NCBI RefSeq assembly: GCF_000478195.2
Contig: NZ_AUZM01000013.1
Span: 1 to 64,000 of the forward strand
Reading direction: 5' to 3'
Length of the DNA: 64,000 nucleotides
Source of the DNA: Lyngbya aestuarii BL J
GTDB taxonomy: Bacteria; Cyanobacteriota; Cyanobacteriia; Cyanobacteriales; Microcoleaceae
This document shows, piece by piece, positions 37,205-47,915 of this stretch. The notes under the pieces were generated by a model. The model searched no databases and was not told where the DNA came from. It worked only from the letters and a program-made list of their open reading frames with translations. Positions within the stretch are counted from its first letter, which is position 1, and each line of letters starts with the position of its first letter. The position numbers and the translations under genes are program-made.

Positions 37205-40200
37205 ATGATTTTAATTCGCTTTTTTTCTCCAGTTTTATCCGTATTACCTATTACACTTTTTAGCAGTTTACCCGCTTTTGCAGTTCCCTCCCAACCCACA
37301 GAAAATTTTGCTGAAAATTCTGATACTTTTTATCCATTTTCTACTGTTCCGGGTTCTGAAATTCTCCTCGCCCAAGCCATTACCCCCGCAAATGATGGTA
37401 CGGGAACGGTGGTTACGCCCGAAGGAAATCACTTCAATATTGAGGGGGGAACACGTTCGGGAGATGGAGAGAATTTATTTCATAGTTTTGAGAAGTTTGG
37501 ACTTGATGAAAGTCAAATTGCTAACTTTTTATCTAACCCTGAAATTCGTAATATTTTAGGTCGAGTTATTGGGGGTGATGCCTCTTTTATTAACGGTTTA
37601 ATTGAGATGACAGGAGGCAGTTCAAACCTGTTTTTAATTAATCCATCGGGGATTTTATTCGGGCCGAACTCTCAGTTAAATCTTCCCGGTGATTTTACCG
37701 CAACTACAGCCAACGGTGTACAGTTTGGTACTGAATGGTTCAACGCCGAAGGGTTAAATAACTATGAAATATTAATCGGAAATCCAACGGGGTTTGCCTT
37801 TACAATGGCGACTCCGGGGAGTGTGATTAATTTAGGAACGTTAGCGGTTGAACGGGGAAATAATTTAACGTTATTAGGTGGAACTGTTGTTAACGCTGGA
37901 CAACTTTCAGCCCCCGAAGGACAAGTAATTATTACTTCCGTTCCCGGTGAAAATTTTGTTAGAATTAGTCAACCCGGACAACTTTTAAGTTTAGAAATTA
38001 AACCCCTAATTCCGGGTAGCAGTCAACCGAATAATGGGTCGATTCCAATTACCAGTTTACCCGATTTATTAACCCGAGGCGTTAGCGGCTACGACATGGC
38101 GGCAAAAGTCAACCCCGATGGAAGTGTAGAGTTAACCGTTTCAGAGACAACAATTCCCGTCAATTCTGGGACAACTATTGCGTCTGGAGAGGTGGATGTT
38201 TCCGGGGAAACAGGCGGAACCGTTGGGGTTTTTGGGGAAAGAATTGGGGTAGTTGATGCTAATATTAACGCCTCTGGAACCAATGGGGGCGGTACGGTTT
38301 TAATAGGCGGAGAGTATAAAGGACAGGGAGATGTTCCCAATGCGTTGAGGACGTTTGTTAATCGCAATACGATTATTAATGCGGATGGTTTATTAACAGG
38401 AGATGGCGGACGGGTTATCGTTTGGGCGGATGAAGTAACGGGGTTTTATGGGAATGTTAATGTTCGGGGTGGGAGTGAGTTAGGAAACGGGGGATTTATA
38501 GAAGTTTCAGGGAAAGAAACGTTAATTTTTGATGGTATTGTTGATACTTCAGCAGTCAATGGAAGTTTTGGGACACTGTTACTTGATCCAAGAAATATTA
38601 CAATTAATCAAGACCAAACTGCTAATCTAGGTGATGCTGAACTACCTGATATTTTGACAGGAGACTTTGGAGACACAGACATAACAGTTAGTAAAAATGT
38701 ACTTGAAAGTCAAACGGGAACAGTTATTTTAGAAGCCACAGAAAATATAACAGTTGAAGATGGAATTTCTCTCAATTTTGCAGCAGGGGAAGGTTCCATT
38801 ACTTTTACAGCAGATGCCGACAATAATAACACTGGTAACTTCTTAATGGATCAAACTCAATTCATTAATACTTCGGGACGAGATCTCACGATTTCAGGAG
38901 TAGAAATTAGAACTGGAGGGTTATTTACTCAGGGGGGAAATATTATTCTAACTGCGGGAAATGACACAGCAACTCAAGGCGGTTCTATTCAAATTAATCG
39001 TCAAATCAACACATCGGCTGAAGAAGGAACGAATAATATTGGGGGAAATGTTGAACTAAATGCTTTGGGAAATCAAGCCTCAATTAATGTTGATGAGCAA
39101 GATTTGGCTGCTATCTTTACAGGAGGAGGAGAGGTTAATATTACTGCGGGAAATAATACAGCAGAACAAGGGGGTTCTATTCGAGTTAATGAGGGAATTA
39201 ACACAAGACGACTTGAAGAAGAGACTGATAATAATATTGGGGGAAACGTTAATCTAACTGCTTTGGGAAATCAAGCCTTAATTAATCTTGATGGTCAAGG
39301 ATTTGCTGCTATCTTTACACCAGGAGGAGAGGTTAATATTACTGCGGGAAATGAGACGGCAGAACAAGGGGGTTCTATTCAAGTTAATGATGGAATTCGC
39401 ACGGATGCTGATAATAATATTGGGGGAAATGTTAATCTAACTGCTTTGGGAAATCAAGCCTCAATTAATCTTGACTCAATTAATCTTGATGATCCAGGAG
39501 TTGCTGCTATCCTTACAGGAGGAGGAGATGTTACTCTAGAGTCTTTAGGAAATAATAGCAGAATTCAGATTCAAGTCGATGATGATGGCAACCCTATTAA
39601 TACAGATAGTGCTGCTATAGATACAGAAGGAGGTAATATTACCTTTAGTAGTCGCCAAAACTCAACAGCTTCTTCTAACGGTGCAACACTAATTATTGAG
39701 AGTAATCAAACCTTTAATGCAGGTACGGGTACGATAGAATTTAATAATGTTGGAGTCAATGCTGGTCGAAATAACACTCTCACTCTAACAGCAGATGAAA
39801 TTAACTTTGATATTAGTGGTAATAATCGATTAGTTTCAGGAAGTGGAAATTTCATCTTAGAACCCTCTACTTTAGATCAAGAAATTACTCTCGGAACAAA
39901 TAACGACTCTGATAATACTAGCCTCAATTTATCTGAAAATGACCTCATCAGCTTAATTAAAAATGGCTTTAGTTCGATTACAATTGGACGGGAAGACCTT
40001 AATGCTAATATTAATATTCAAGGAGATATTGAGTTTTCCGACCCTGTAATCTTAGAAGCGGGTAACGGTTCAATTTTATCTCTTAATAATAGTGGAATTA
40101 CCGGAACAGATAATGCTTCAATTACATTAAATGCAAACCGTGAAATTAATATTGGAAACCTTCAAACAGATGGAGAAATTATTGAGTTAAATGTCAATAA

Positions 40201-43200
40201 TGGTGCAATTATAACAGGAAATATTTTAACCAATGGTCAAGACTTTACTCTCTCAGTTGGTGATGGGTTTACAACTGAATCAACTCTAGTTCAAACCGGG
40301 AATATTAACACTTCATCAACAACAACAAACGGTGGAAATATTACCCTAGATGTTCAGTCGGGGAGTGGAACAGCCACCCTAGAAACAGGTAATTTAATCT
40401 CGACTTCTACGAATAGCCAGACAGGAACAATTAATATTAATGCAGGTTCTAATCCTGGAAGTAGTACAATTACAATTGGTAATATTAATCCTTCAATTCA
40501 AACAGGTCAGGATGCTGATATTTCTTTCACCAGTATTACTGCAAATGATGGTACTATAACTCAGACTGCGAATGGTTCAACAATTACGTTAAATAACAAT
40601 CAAACTTTTAACGCTGGAACCGGAAACATTACCCTTGATAATGTTGGTATTGCTACGGGAAATAATAGCCTAAATCTCACCGCAGATGAAATTAACTTTG
40701 ATGTTGATAATAATCGCACAATTTCAGGAACAGGAAATTTAACCCTACAACCCTTTACCGAAGAACGAGGAATTAATGTCGCCAATTCTGACAATAGCGA
40801 TACTACAACCCTGAATATAACTCAAGCTGAAATTAACTTAATTCAACAAGCTGAAATTAACTTAATTCAAAATGGGTTTAACTCGATTATTATTGGACGT
40901 GATAACAGTAGCGGAACCATTACGGTTGTTAATCCCGTTACTTTTAATGACCCTTTAACCCTACAAACCCCACTGGGTGATATTACCGTTGATGGAACGT
41001 TAACCGGACTTGATAATGCTTCGATAACTTTAATCGGTTTAGGCGAAACCACCACACTCAATGCTGATATTATTACGGCTGGAAATCCCATTACAATTAA
41101 TGATAGCGTTGTTGTTGGAGCAAATACTGTTAATCTTGATACGACTAATTTGAATCAACCGGGTGCTAATATTACCATTCTTGGAACCGTTAACGGAAGC
41201 AATCCCAATACAGAAACATTAAATCTCACCGCAGGGGTTGGAGATGTTAACTTTAATAATTCAATTGGTAATTTAGTTCTCCTCTCTCAACTGCAAATTA
41301 ATAGTGCAGCTAATGTGACATTTAGCAATGCGTTAACCACAGATAATATTACTTTAACGAGCGATGAAATCAACTTCTTGGGAGGAGAAAATTCAGTTAC
41401 CGGAAACTCTATCACTCTACAACCGAATACTGTTAATAATATTGCCATTGCAGGTTCAACCGATACCGAAACAGCAACACTCAATCTGACAACTACTGAC
41501 TTAGCCGCGTTAAATAATTTCGATTCTATCTTTATTGGACGGTTTGATTTTAGTGGAAATATTACAATTGAAAACAATGTAGAATTTTCTGACCCAATTA
41601 CTCTTGAAGCGGGAACAGGTATCATTAGTTCAATTAATAATGGGGGAATTATTGGAACAGATGATGCTTCAATTACCCTAAATGCAGATAGTGAAATTAA
41701 TGTCGGTCAACTCTCAACTGAAGGCGAAGCAATTAACTTAACTTCTATTGGAGAAACTGGACAAGTCTCCACAGGAAATATTACCACAAATGGCGGTAAT
41801 CTTAATATTTTAGCGGGGAACAACTCTACAGAAAATTTAACCCCAAATTCGATTACAACCGGAACAATTAATACATCTTCTAATACTGAAAATGGCGGAA
41901 ATATTAATCTAGATGTTCAGTCAGGAAGTGGAACAGCGACTCTAGAAACAGGTGAAATTAACTCAAATTCTATTAGTGGAAGTGGAGGAGTTGTTAATCT
42001 GAATGCGGGTACAAATACGGGAGTGAGTAACATCACCGTCGGAAATATTAATTCATCGGTTAATAACGGTCTCGGCGGAAATATTACTTTCAGTAGCTTT
42101 ATCGGACGTGAACAGCAAGAGTTGAGTTTAGATGGTGCAAATTTAACTTTAAATAGCAACCAAACTATTAACGCCGGAACCGAAACCATTACCTTTAATA
42201 ATGTGGGTGGGGTCGCCGGAAACAATAATTTAACTCTCACCGCAGATGAAATTAATTTTGACATTAGTGGCAATAATCGCACCATTTCGGGAAGCGGAAA
42301 TTTAATTCTACAACCCTTTACCGTTAATCAAAATATTGTGATTGATGGAACAGACAGCGAAGCGTCTACAACCCTAGATTTAACCTCAAATGAACTTGCA
42401 TTACTTGAAAATGGTTTGAGTTCAATTACCATCGGAAGAATCGACTCATCGGGTACAATTACGGTTGCAAATAGCGTGACATTTAATGACCCGATAACCT
42501 TACAGTCTCCCAACGGTTCTATTGATATTGGCGGGATAATCACCGGAATTGATGACGCTTCTATTACTCTCAATGCTAACTTAATTAATCTCAGCGAAGC
42601 GATTACAACGAATAACCAAAATATTACCATTCAAGGTAATGAAATTAACCTCAGTGGAAACACAACACTGGATACTGATAATACAGGTGGCGGCGATATT
42701 TCAATTAACGGAAATGTTAACGGAAATTCAGATATTAGCCTAACAACTGGAACCGGAAATATTAGTTTTTTAGGGACAATAGGGGAAACTCAACCCGTTG
42801 GAAATATTACCGCGAATAGTAGCGGAATTACTGACTTTAGCGGAACAGTTAACGCCAATAGTTTGACAACAAATACAGGCGGTTCTACTCAACTTAACGG
42901 AAATGTAACTACAACAAATAACCAAACTTATAACGATGCGGTGAACTTGTTGGGTGATGTGACATTAGATAGTAGTAATGGGAATGGAAATCTAAACTTT
43001 ACATCAACAATTGACGGAAATTTTAACTTACAACTCAACTCTGGTACAGGTAATATCACGCTCGGAACTATCGGAGAGAATCAAGCTTTATCTTCTCTAA
43101 CCGTTAATAGTCAAGGTGAAACTAATTTAGGTGGAAATATTACCACAAATGGTTCCGATGGTGTTGACTTTGAAAACGCTGCAACTGTTCAATTAAGTGA

Positions 43201-46200
43201 TAATATTACTATTGATACAAGTTCAGGAAATGGAATAATTAACTTTAGTCAAGCAAGCATTAATGGAAATTTTGACCTAGAACTTAATGCAGGTAGCGGT
43301 GAGATAAACTTAGGAACAGTCGGAAATAATACCCCGCTTAATTCTTTGACTCTTACAACCACTGGTTTAACGACTTTAAATAATAATCTAACAACAAACA
43401 ATAATATTGACTTCACTCAAGCAACAGGGGGAACTCAACTCAATGCTGATGTTATTATTACCAGCAATAACGGGAATATCTCATTTGAAAATAGTCCGAT
43501 AACCGGAATAGGAAATCGCTTAACTCTGGATACAACCGGAGAAATTTTTATGGATAATGTTGGCGAAAATAATAATGAAATAAGAGGAATTACCATCACC
43601 AATGCGAACATTGTTAATCTATTCGGTAATATCTATACAGATGGCGGTATTAACTTTCCCAGTGTAACAACAATTAACCTCAATAGTGATACAGTTACTC
43701 TCGAAACCGATAGCGATAATGGAAATATTAACCTTTCGGATGCTTCTGTTGAAGGAAGTGGCGGATTAATTATTAATGCAGGAAATGGTCAAGTTAATTT
43801 AGGTACTTTTGGTAATAGTATTCCCCCTGAAAGTTTAACTATTAATACATCTGGCTTAACCACTCTCAATGGTAATCTCACAATTAATAATAATATTGAT
43901 TTCACTCAAGCTACAGGTGGAACACAACTTAATGCTGATGTGCTAATTAATAGCAACACCGGAAATATTTTGTTTGAAAACAGTCCAATCACTGGCACCG
44001 GAAATAACTTAACTCTAGATACATCAGGGAATATTTCACTTGATAATGTTGGTCAAACAGGTAATGAATTAGGAGAATTAACGATTAGTAACGCCAATAT
44101 CGTTGATTTATTTGGCGATATTTTTACGATTAATAATCTAGATTTTACGGGTGCATCAACTGTTAATATTGCGGAGAGTTCAGTAACACTGCAAACCAAT
44201 AGCGGAAATGGAAATATTAACTTTTCAGGTGTTCCAATTGAAGCCACCGAACCTGAAAACCAACTCATTCTTAACGCCGGAAGTGGTAACATTACTTTCA
44301 ACAGAGTAGGAACTAATATTCCTCTAAATTCTTTATTGATTAACACCGACGGTCAAACGAATTTAGGCGGAAATATTAATCTCAGTGGCGTTGATGGGAT
44401 TACCTTTGAAAATGCGACCAATATTGTTTTAATTAATGATGTAATTATCAATACAACTTTAGGAAATGGAAGCATAAACTTTAATAATGCTACCATTAAT
44501 GGTAATTATAACTTGGAACTCAATGCGGGAACGGGTAATATTACATTGGGAACAGTCGGAAATAATATTCCTTTAAATCTTTTATCCATTAACACCAGTG
44601 GATTAACGAATTTAGGCGGTAATATTACAATCAGTGGAACTGATGGAATTACCTTTGAAAATGCAACAAATGTGGTTTTAACCAATGACGTTCAGATTGA
44701 TACAAGTTTTGGAAATGGAATTATTAATTTTGGAAATGGAACAGTTGATGGTAATTTTAATTTACAACTGAGTGCGGGTAATGGTAATATTATCTTGAGT
44801 ACATTCGGAGACAATGAGAGTCTGAATTTACTCGATATTCAAACCACAGGAATAACAACCCTTAACGGTAATCTCACAACAAACGAGAGTATTAACTTTA
44901 CTCAAGCAACGGGTGGAACTGAACTTAATACTGATGTTATCATTAATAGTAATAATGGCAATATTGATTTTAATAATAGTCCAATCTCAGGAACAGGTAA
45001 TAATTTAATCCTGAATGCACCCAACGGAAATATTATTTTAGATGCAGTCGGAAGTTCAGGGAATGGGTTAGGTGAAATTACAGTTAATAGCAGTGGAATT
45101 ACTCAATTTAACGCCACGGTAAACGCCAGTAGCTTAACCACCGATACAGCAGGAATAACTGAACTCAACGCTGATATAACGACAACAGGAGAGAATGGTC
45201 AAAACTACGGTGATGCAGTGAACATCTTAAATAATATTACTTTAACAGGTGACGAAATTAACTTTAATAATAATGTCTCCGGTGAGAATACCAGCTTAAC
45301 GTTACAGCCTTTTAGTTCAAGTTTTCCTGTTGAAATTGGAGGAAATAGCAATAACAACTTGAGTGTTTTAAATTTAACAAATACTGAACTAAACTTTTTA
45401 CAAAATGGCTTCAACTTAATCACAGTTGGGAGCAATAACACCGGAACAATTACTGCTGCTGGAAATGTATCATTCCGCGACCCCGTTATCTTGCAGTCGG
45501 GAACAAGTTTTATTGAAACAACCGGATTTACAATTACAGGAACGGATAACGCAGCCATTACTCTCAACGCCAATCAAAATATTAATGTCAGTAATATTAT
45601 TAATCCTAACGGTAATATTAACTTCACGACAAATAATGGTTCAATCAATGCTAATAATTTATTGGGTCGTTCGGTTAATTTAACCACAGGAGGAGGTAAT
45701 ATTACTCTCAATTTGAATCAAAATTTTTCTTTAAATAATCCCAACGTTCAGACCAATGGGGGGAATTTTAGTATTAATAGTCCGGCTTTAATTCAACTGT
45801 TAGGAAGTGGAAATATTCAAACAACAGGAGGAAATATTACCCTATCGGCAACTAATATTAATAGTGAAATTGATTTTAATTCTAATAATTATCAAGGTCA
45901 AGGCGGTAACATTAATTTAACTGCAACAGAGGGAACAATTTCTACAGCAAATTTGAATAGTTCTGGCTTAACAGGAGGTGATATTACGGTTGTCGCTCCG
46001 ACTGCAATTATTACCGGAGAAATCAATAGTAGTGGTAGTATTGATGATGGTGGAAACGTAATTATTGACCCGGTTGGTGATGTTGAAGTTGAGTTGATTA
46101 ACGCTCAAGGTGGGCCGAATGGTCAAGGGGGAGATGTACTTCTTGAATCAACAGGTGGATTTGTTCGAGTAACTCGATCTTTTATCGATCAAAATAACAT

Positions 46201-47914
46201 CAATGCCAGTATTTCTACAGCAGGTGGACAGGGAGGAGGTTCGATTACAATTCGACATCAAGGGGGGTTAGCAAATGAACCAATTGCTAGCTTTGAAGTG
46301 GGAAATACCAACCTAACTGAGAATGATAATGGTACAGCCGCAGCTATTACAACAGGTGAATTTACGATTAATTCTGACAACTCTTTTCCTGAATCTTTTA
46401 CAGTGGGAAATATCGCAATTCAAACTGATGATATAGATGTAACACCAACCCCAACACCAACCCCAACACCAACCCCAACACCAACCCCAACACCAACCCC
46501 AACACCAACCCCAACACCAACCCCAATTGAACCCACTCAACCCGAATTTCCTGGCGATATTTTACCGCGTCAAGACCCTGTTAACCCTCTACCCATTTCT
46601 GCTAGTCTTCCTTGTAGTCCGGTGGATGCAGGAGTTTTAGCAGTTGAACAGGGATATACTCAAGATTTTGAAGAATATTGGGGAATATCTGCGAGTAAAT
46701 CGGCAAAAGGTTTACTAGAAACTTGTGATGCTTTGAGTCAAATTGCCGGAATTACAGGGATTAAACCTGCTGTTATTTATGTTAACTTTGTTCCGGTTGA
46801 ATATGACATAGAAGCTCAAGAAAATCAGGTCAATGTGATTGATTCTCCCTCAGAAAAACCCGCTCAAAATGGTCGTTATCAGCTCGAATTAGTAATGATT
46901 ACTGCCGAAGGTCAACCGATTCGGAAACGAATTGCGGGGATCACTCGCGATCAAGTTTTAAAACAACGAAACTTTTTCTTTAGAGAAATTTTTCCAACGA
47001 GTCGTAGAGGTAGTTTTTTACCCTATGCTCAACAATTTTATCAATGGTTGATTGCTCCATTACAAGCTGAGTTAGAGGCACAAGAAATTAATAATCTAGT
47101 CTTTATTATGGACGAAGGATTACGTTCTTTACCTTTAGCCGCTTTACATGATGGTGAACAATTTTTAATTGAAAAATATAGTGTGGGACTTGCACCGAGT
47201 TTGACATTAACTGAAACTCGTTATAGTGATGTTAAACAAGCTCGTGTTTTGGCGATGGGTTCAACTGAGTTTCCCGCAGATTCTAGATTAAATGACTTAC
47301 CTGCGGTATCAGCAGAAGTCAATATTATTACGGATAATTTATGGAATGGAGAATCATTTTTAAATGAAAACTTTACAATTGAAAATTTAAAACAAGAACG
47401 AGAGGCGACACCTTTTGGTATTGTTCACTTAGCAACTCATGCAGAATTTAGGGCGGGACAACCGAATAATTCTTACATTCAATTTTGGGATAATAAACTA
47501 AGACTTGATCAAGTCCGAGATTTAGGATGGAATCAACCTCCCGTGAAATTATTAGTCTTAAGCGCTTGTCAAACGGCTTTAGGAGATCGTGAAGCAGAGT
47601 TAGGTTTTGCAGGTTTTGCGGCGCAAGCAGGAGTAGAATCTGTGATCGCAAGTTTATGGAAAGTCAATGATCAAGCCACATTTGCACTCATGGTTGATTT
47701 TTATCAACAATTAACCCAAGCGCCAATTAAAGCCGAAGCCTTAAGACAAACTCAAATTGCTTTATTAAGAGGAGAAGTTCGGATCGAAGGTTCACGTCTA
47801 ATTTTACCGGATCGAGAAATAACTTTACCTCCAAAATTTGCTAACTCTGGAATTGAAATATTTTCTGACCCTCAATACTGGGCTGCATTTACAATTATCG
47901 GTAGCCCTTGGTAG
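37205..47914 (+). CDS. Secreted haemagglutinin-type exoprotein with C-terminal CHAT protease
   Basis: The 3,569-residue product begins at the ATG at 37205. A GTG 57 bases upstream opens the same frame but would bury the signal peptide. Residues 1-26 are a signal peptide ending in PAFA. Residues about 55-350 form the two-partner-secretion/haemagglutinin N-domain (VVTPEGNHFNIEGG, SNLFLINPSGILFGPN at about 139-154). A beta-helix-like region of Asn/Gly/Thr-rich repeats extends to about 3,070, then a Thr-Pro linker (about 3,080-3,108). The C-terminal 350 residues are a CHAT domain of the caspase-like clan, with His3412 in LATHAEF and Cys3455 in LSACQTALG as the dyad and GFAAQAGVESVIASLW after it. 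It is presumably exported through a TpsB pore that is not in this window. Haemagglutinin-CHAT fusions occur in cyanobacteria; targets are unknown. Confidence 0.9.
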   Translation: MILIRFFSPVLSVLPITLFSSLPAFAVPSQPTENFAENSDTFYPFSTVPGSEILLAQAITPANDGTGTVVTPEGNHFNIEGGTRSGDGENLFHSFEKFGLDESQIANFLSNPEIRNILGRVIGGDASFINGLIEMTGGSSNLFLINPSGILFGPNSQLNLPGDFTATTANGVQFGTEWFNAEGLNNYEILIGNPTGFAFTMATPGSVINLGTLAVERGNNLTLLGGTVVNAGQLSAPEGQVIITSVPGENFVRISQPGQLLSLEIKPLIPGSSQPNNGSIPITSLPDLLTRGVSGYDMAAKVNPDGSVELTVSETTIPVNSGTTIASGEVDVSGETGGTVGVFGERIGVVDANINASGTNGGGTVLIGGEYKGQGDVPNALRTFVNRNTIINADGLLTGDGGRVIVWADEVTGFYGNVNVRGGSELGNGGFIEVSGKETLIFDGIVDTSAVNGSFGTLLLDPRNITINQDQTANLGDAELPDILTGDFGDTDITVSKNVLESQTGTVILEATENITVEDGISLNFAAGEGSITFTADADNNNTGNFLMDQTQFINTSGRDLTISGVEIRTGGLFTQGGNIILTAGNDTATQGGSIQINRQINTSAEEGTNNIGGNVELNALGNQASINVDEQDLAAIFTGGGEVNITAGNNTAEQGGSIRVNEGINTRRLEEETDNNIGGNVNLTALGNQALINLDGQGFAAIFTPGGEVNITAGNETAEQGGSIQVNDGIRTDADNNIGGNVNLTALGNQASINLDSINLDDPGVAAILTGGGDVTLESLGNNSRIQIQVDDDGNPINTDSAAIDTEGGNITFSSRQNSTASSNGATLIIESNQTFNAGTGTIEFNNVGVNAGRNNTLTLTADEINFDISGNNRLVSGSGNFILEPSTLDQEITLGTNNDSDNTSLNLSENDLISLIKNGFSSITIGREDLNANINIQGDIEFSDPVILEAGNGSILSLNNSGITGTDNASITLNANREINIGNLQTDGEIIELNVNNGAIITGNILTNGQDFTLSVGDGFTTESTLVQTGNINTSSTTTNGGNITLDVQSGSGTATLETGNLISTSTNSQTGTININAGSNPGSSTITIGNINPSIQTGQDADISFTSITANDGTITQTANGSTITLNNNQTFNAGTGNITLDNVGIATGNNSLNLTADEINFDVDNNRTISGTGNLTLQPFTEERGINVANSDNSDTTTLNITQAEINLIQQAEINLIQNGFNSIIIGRDNSSGTITVVNPVTFNDPLTLQTPLGDITVDGTLTGLDNASITLIGLGETTTLNADIITAGNPITINDSVVVGANTVNLDTTNLNQPGANITILGTVNGSNPNTETLNLTAGVGDVNFNNSIGNLVLLSQLQINSAANVTFSNALTTDNITLTSDEINFLGGENSVTGNSITLQPNTVNNIAIAGSTDTETATLNLTTTDLAALNNFDSIFIGRFDFSGNITIENNVEFSDPITLEAGTGIISSINNGGIIGTDDASITLNADSEINVGQLSTEGEAINLTSIGETGQVSTGNITTNGGNLNILAGNNSTENLTPNSITTGTINTSSNTENGGNINLDVQSGSGTATLETGEINSNSISGSGGVVNLNAGTNTGVSNITVGNINSSVNNGLGGNITFSSFIGREQQELSLDGANLTLNSNQTINAGTETITFNNVGGVAGNNNLTLTADEINFDISGNNRTISGSGNLILQPFTVNQNIVIDGTDSEASTTLDLTSNELALLENGLSSITIGRIDSSGTITVANSVTFNDPITLQSPNGSIDIGGIITGIDDASITLNANLINLSEAITTNNQNITIQGNEINLSGNTTLDTDNTGGGDISINGNVNGNSDISLTTGTGNISFLGTIGETQPVGNITANSSGITDFSGTVNANSLTTNTGGSTQLNGNVTTTNNQTYNDAVNLLGDVTLDSSNGNGNLNFTSTIDGNFNLQLNSGTGNITLGTIGENQALSSLTVNSQGETNLGGNITTNGSDGVDFENAATVQLSDNITIDTSSGNGIINFSQASINGNFDLELNAGSGEINLGTVGNNTPLNSLTLTTTGLTTLNNNLTTNNNIDFTQATGGTQLNADVIITSNNGNISFENSPITGIGNRLTLDTTGEIFMDNVGENNNEIRGITITNANIVNLFGNIYTDGGINFPSVTTINLNSDTVTLETDSDNGNINLSDASVEGSGGLIINAGNGQVNLGTFGNSIPPESLTINTSGLTTLNGNLTINNNIDFTQATGGTQLNADVLINSNTGNILFENSPITGTGNNLTLDTSGNISLDNVGQTGNELGELTISNANIVDLFGDIFTINNLDFTGASTVNIAESSVTLQTNSGNGNINFSGVPIEATEPENQLILNAGSGNITFNRVGTNIPLNSLLINTDGQTNLGGNINLSGVDGITFENATNIVLINDVIINTTLGNGSINFNNATINGNYNLELNAGTGNITLGTVGNNIPLNLLSINTSGLTNLGGNITISGTDGITFENATNVVLTNDVQIDTSFGNGIINFGNGTVDGNFNLQLSAGNGNIILSTFGDNESLNLLDIQTTGITTLNGNLTTNESINFTQATGGTELNTDVIINSNNGNIDFNNSPISGTGNNLILNAPNGNIILDAVGSSGNGLGEITVNSSGITQFNATVNASSLTTDTAGITELNADITTTGENGQNYGDAVNILNNITLTGDEINFNNNVSGENTSLTLQPFSSSFPVEIGGNSNNNLSVLNLTNTELNFLQNGFNLITVGSNNTGTITAAGNVSFRDPVILQSGTSFIETTGFTITGTDNAAITLNANQNINVSNIINPNGNINFTTNNGSINANNLLGRSVNLTTGGGNITLNLNQNFSLNNPNVQTNGGNFSINSPALIQLLGSGNIQTTGGNITLSATNINSEIDFNSNNYQGQGGNINLTATEGTISTANLNSSGLTGGDITVVAPTAIITGEINSSGSIDDGGNVIIDPVGDVEVELINAQGGPNGQGGDVLLESTGGFVRVTRSFIDQNNINASISTAGGQGGGSITIRHQGGLANEPIASFEVGNTNLTENDNGTAAAITTGEFTINSDNSFPESFTVGNIAIQTDDIDVTPTPTPTPTPTPTPTPTPTPTPTPTPTPIEPTQPEFPGDILPRQDPVNPLPISASLPCSPVDAGVLAVEQGYTQDFEEYWGISASKSAKGLLETCDALSQIAGITGIKPAVIYVNFVPVEYDIEAQENQVNVIDSPSEKPAQNGRYQLELVMITAEGQPIRKRIAGITRDQVLKQRNFFFREIFPTSRRGSFLPYAQQFYQWLIAPLQAELEAQEINNLVFIMDEGLRSLPLAALHDGEQFLIEKYSVGLAPSLTLTETRYSDVKQARVLAMGSTEFPADSRLNDLPAVSAEVNIITDNLWNGESFLNENFTIENLKQEREATPFGIVHLATHAEFRAGQPNNSYIQFWDNKLRLDQVRDLGWNQPPVKLLVLSACQTALGDREAELGFAGFAAQAGVESVIASLWKVNDQATFALMVDFYQQLTQAPIKAEALRQTQIALLRGEVRIEGSRLILPDREITLPPKFANSGIEIFSDPQYWAAFTIIGSPW
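38951..39535 (+). repeat. Three tandem ~195-base repeats in the exoprotein gene
   Basis: Units starting ACTGCGGGAAAT at 38951, 39143 and 39341 (periods 192 and 198) encode near-identical segments with ITAGN, QGGSI, NNIGGN, ALGNQA and GGGEVN blocks. High DNA identity points to recent unequal recombination. Confidence 0.8.
43120..45000 (+). repeat. Second group of long repeats in the exoprotein gene
   Basis: The block FTQATGGTQLNADV with its downstream NSPITGTGN segment recurs near 43400, 43890 and 44890. An interleaved block (NLGGNI, DGITFENA, LNAGTGNITLGTVGNN) recurs near 43125, 44355 and 44615. These are higher-order repeats built from two alternating modules of the beta-helix. Confidence 0.75.
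46441..46525 (+). repeat. Microsatellite encoding a Thr-Pro linker
   Basis: About seven copies of a 12-base unit (CCAACACCAACC) encode a run of Thr-Pro dipeptides between the repeat region and the CHAT domain. Loss or gain of units keeps the frame, so the linker length can vary by slippage. Confidence 0.85.
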
Positions 47915-47915
47915 T

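Noticed and set aside
41287-41625. Several minus-strand frames of 65-120 codons across the exoprotein gene
   Set aside because: They are antisense shadows of Asn/Thr-rich repeats, with hydrophobic Val/Ser-rich composition expected from that strand.
38951-45000. CRISPR-like repetition in the exoprotein gene
   Set aside because: Repeats are long, coding and without short identical repeats separated by unique spacers; no cas genes are nearby.
46313-46540. Minus-strand open frame with repeated Trp-Gly-Trp-Cys
   Set aside because: It is the antisense reading of the Thr-Pro microsatellite in the exoprotein gene and has no start context or family.
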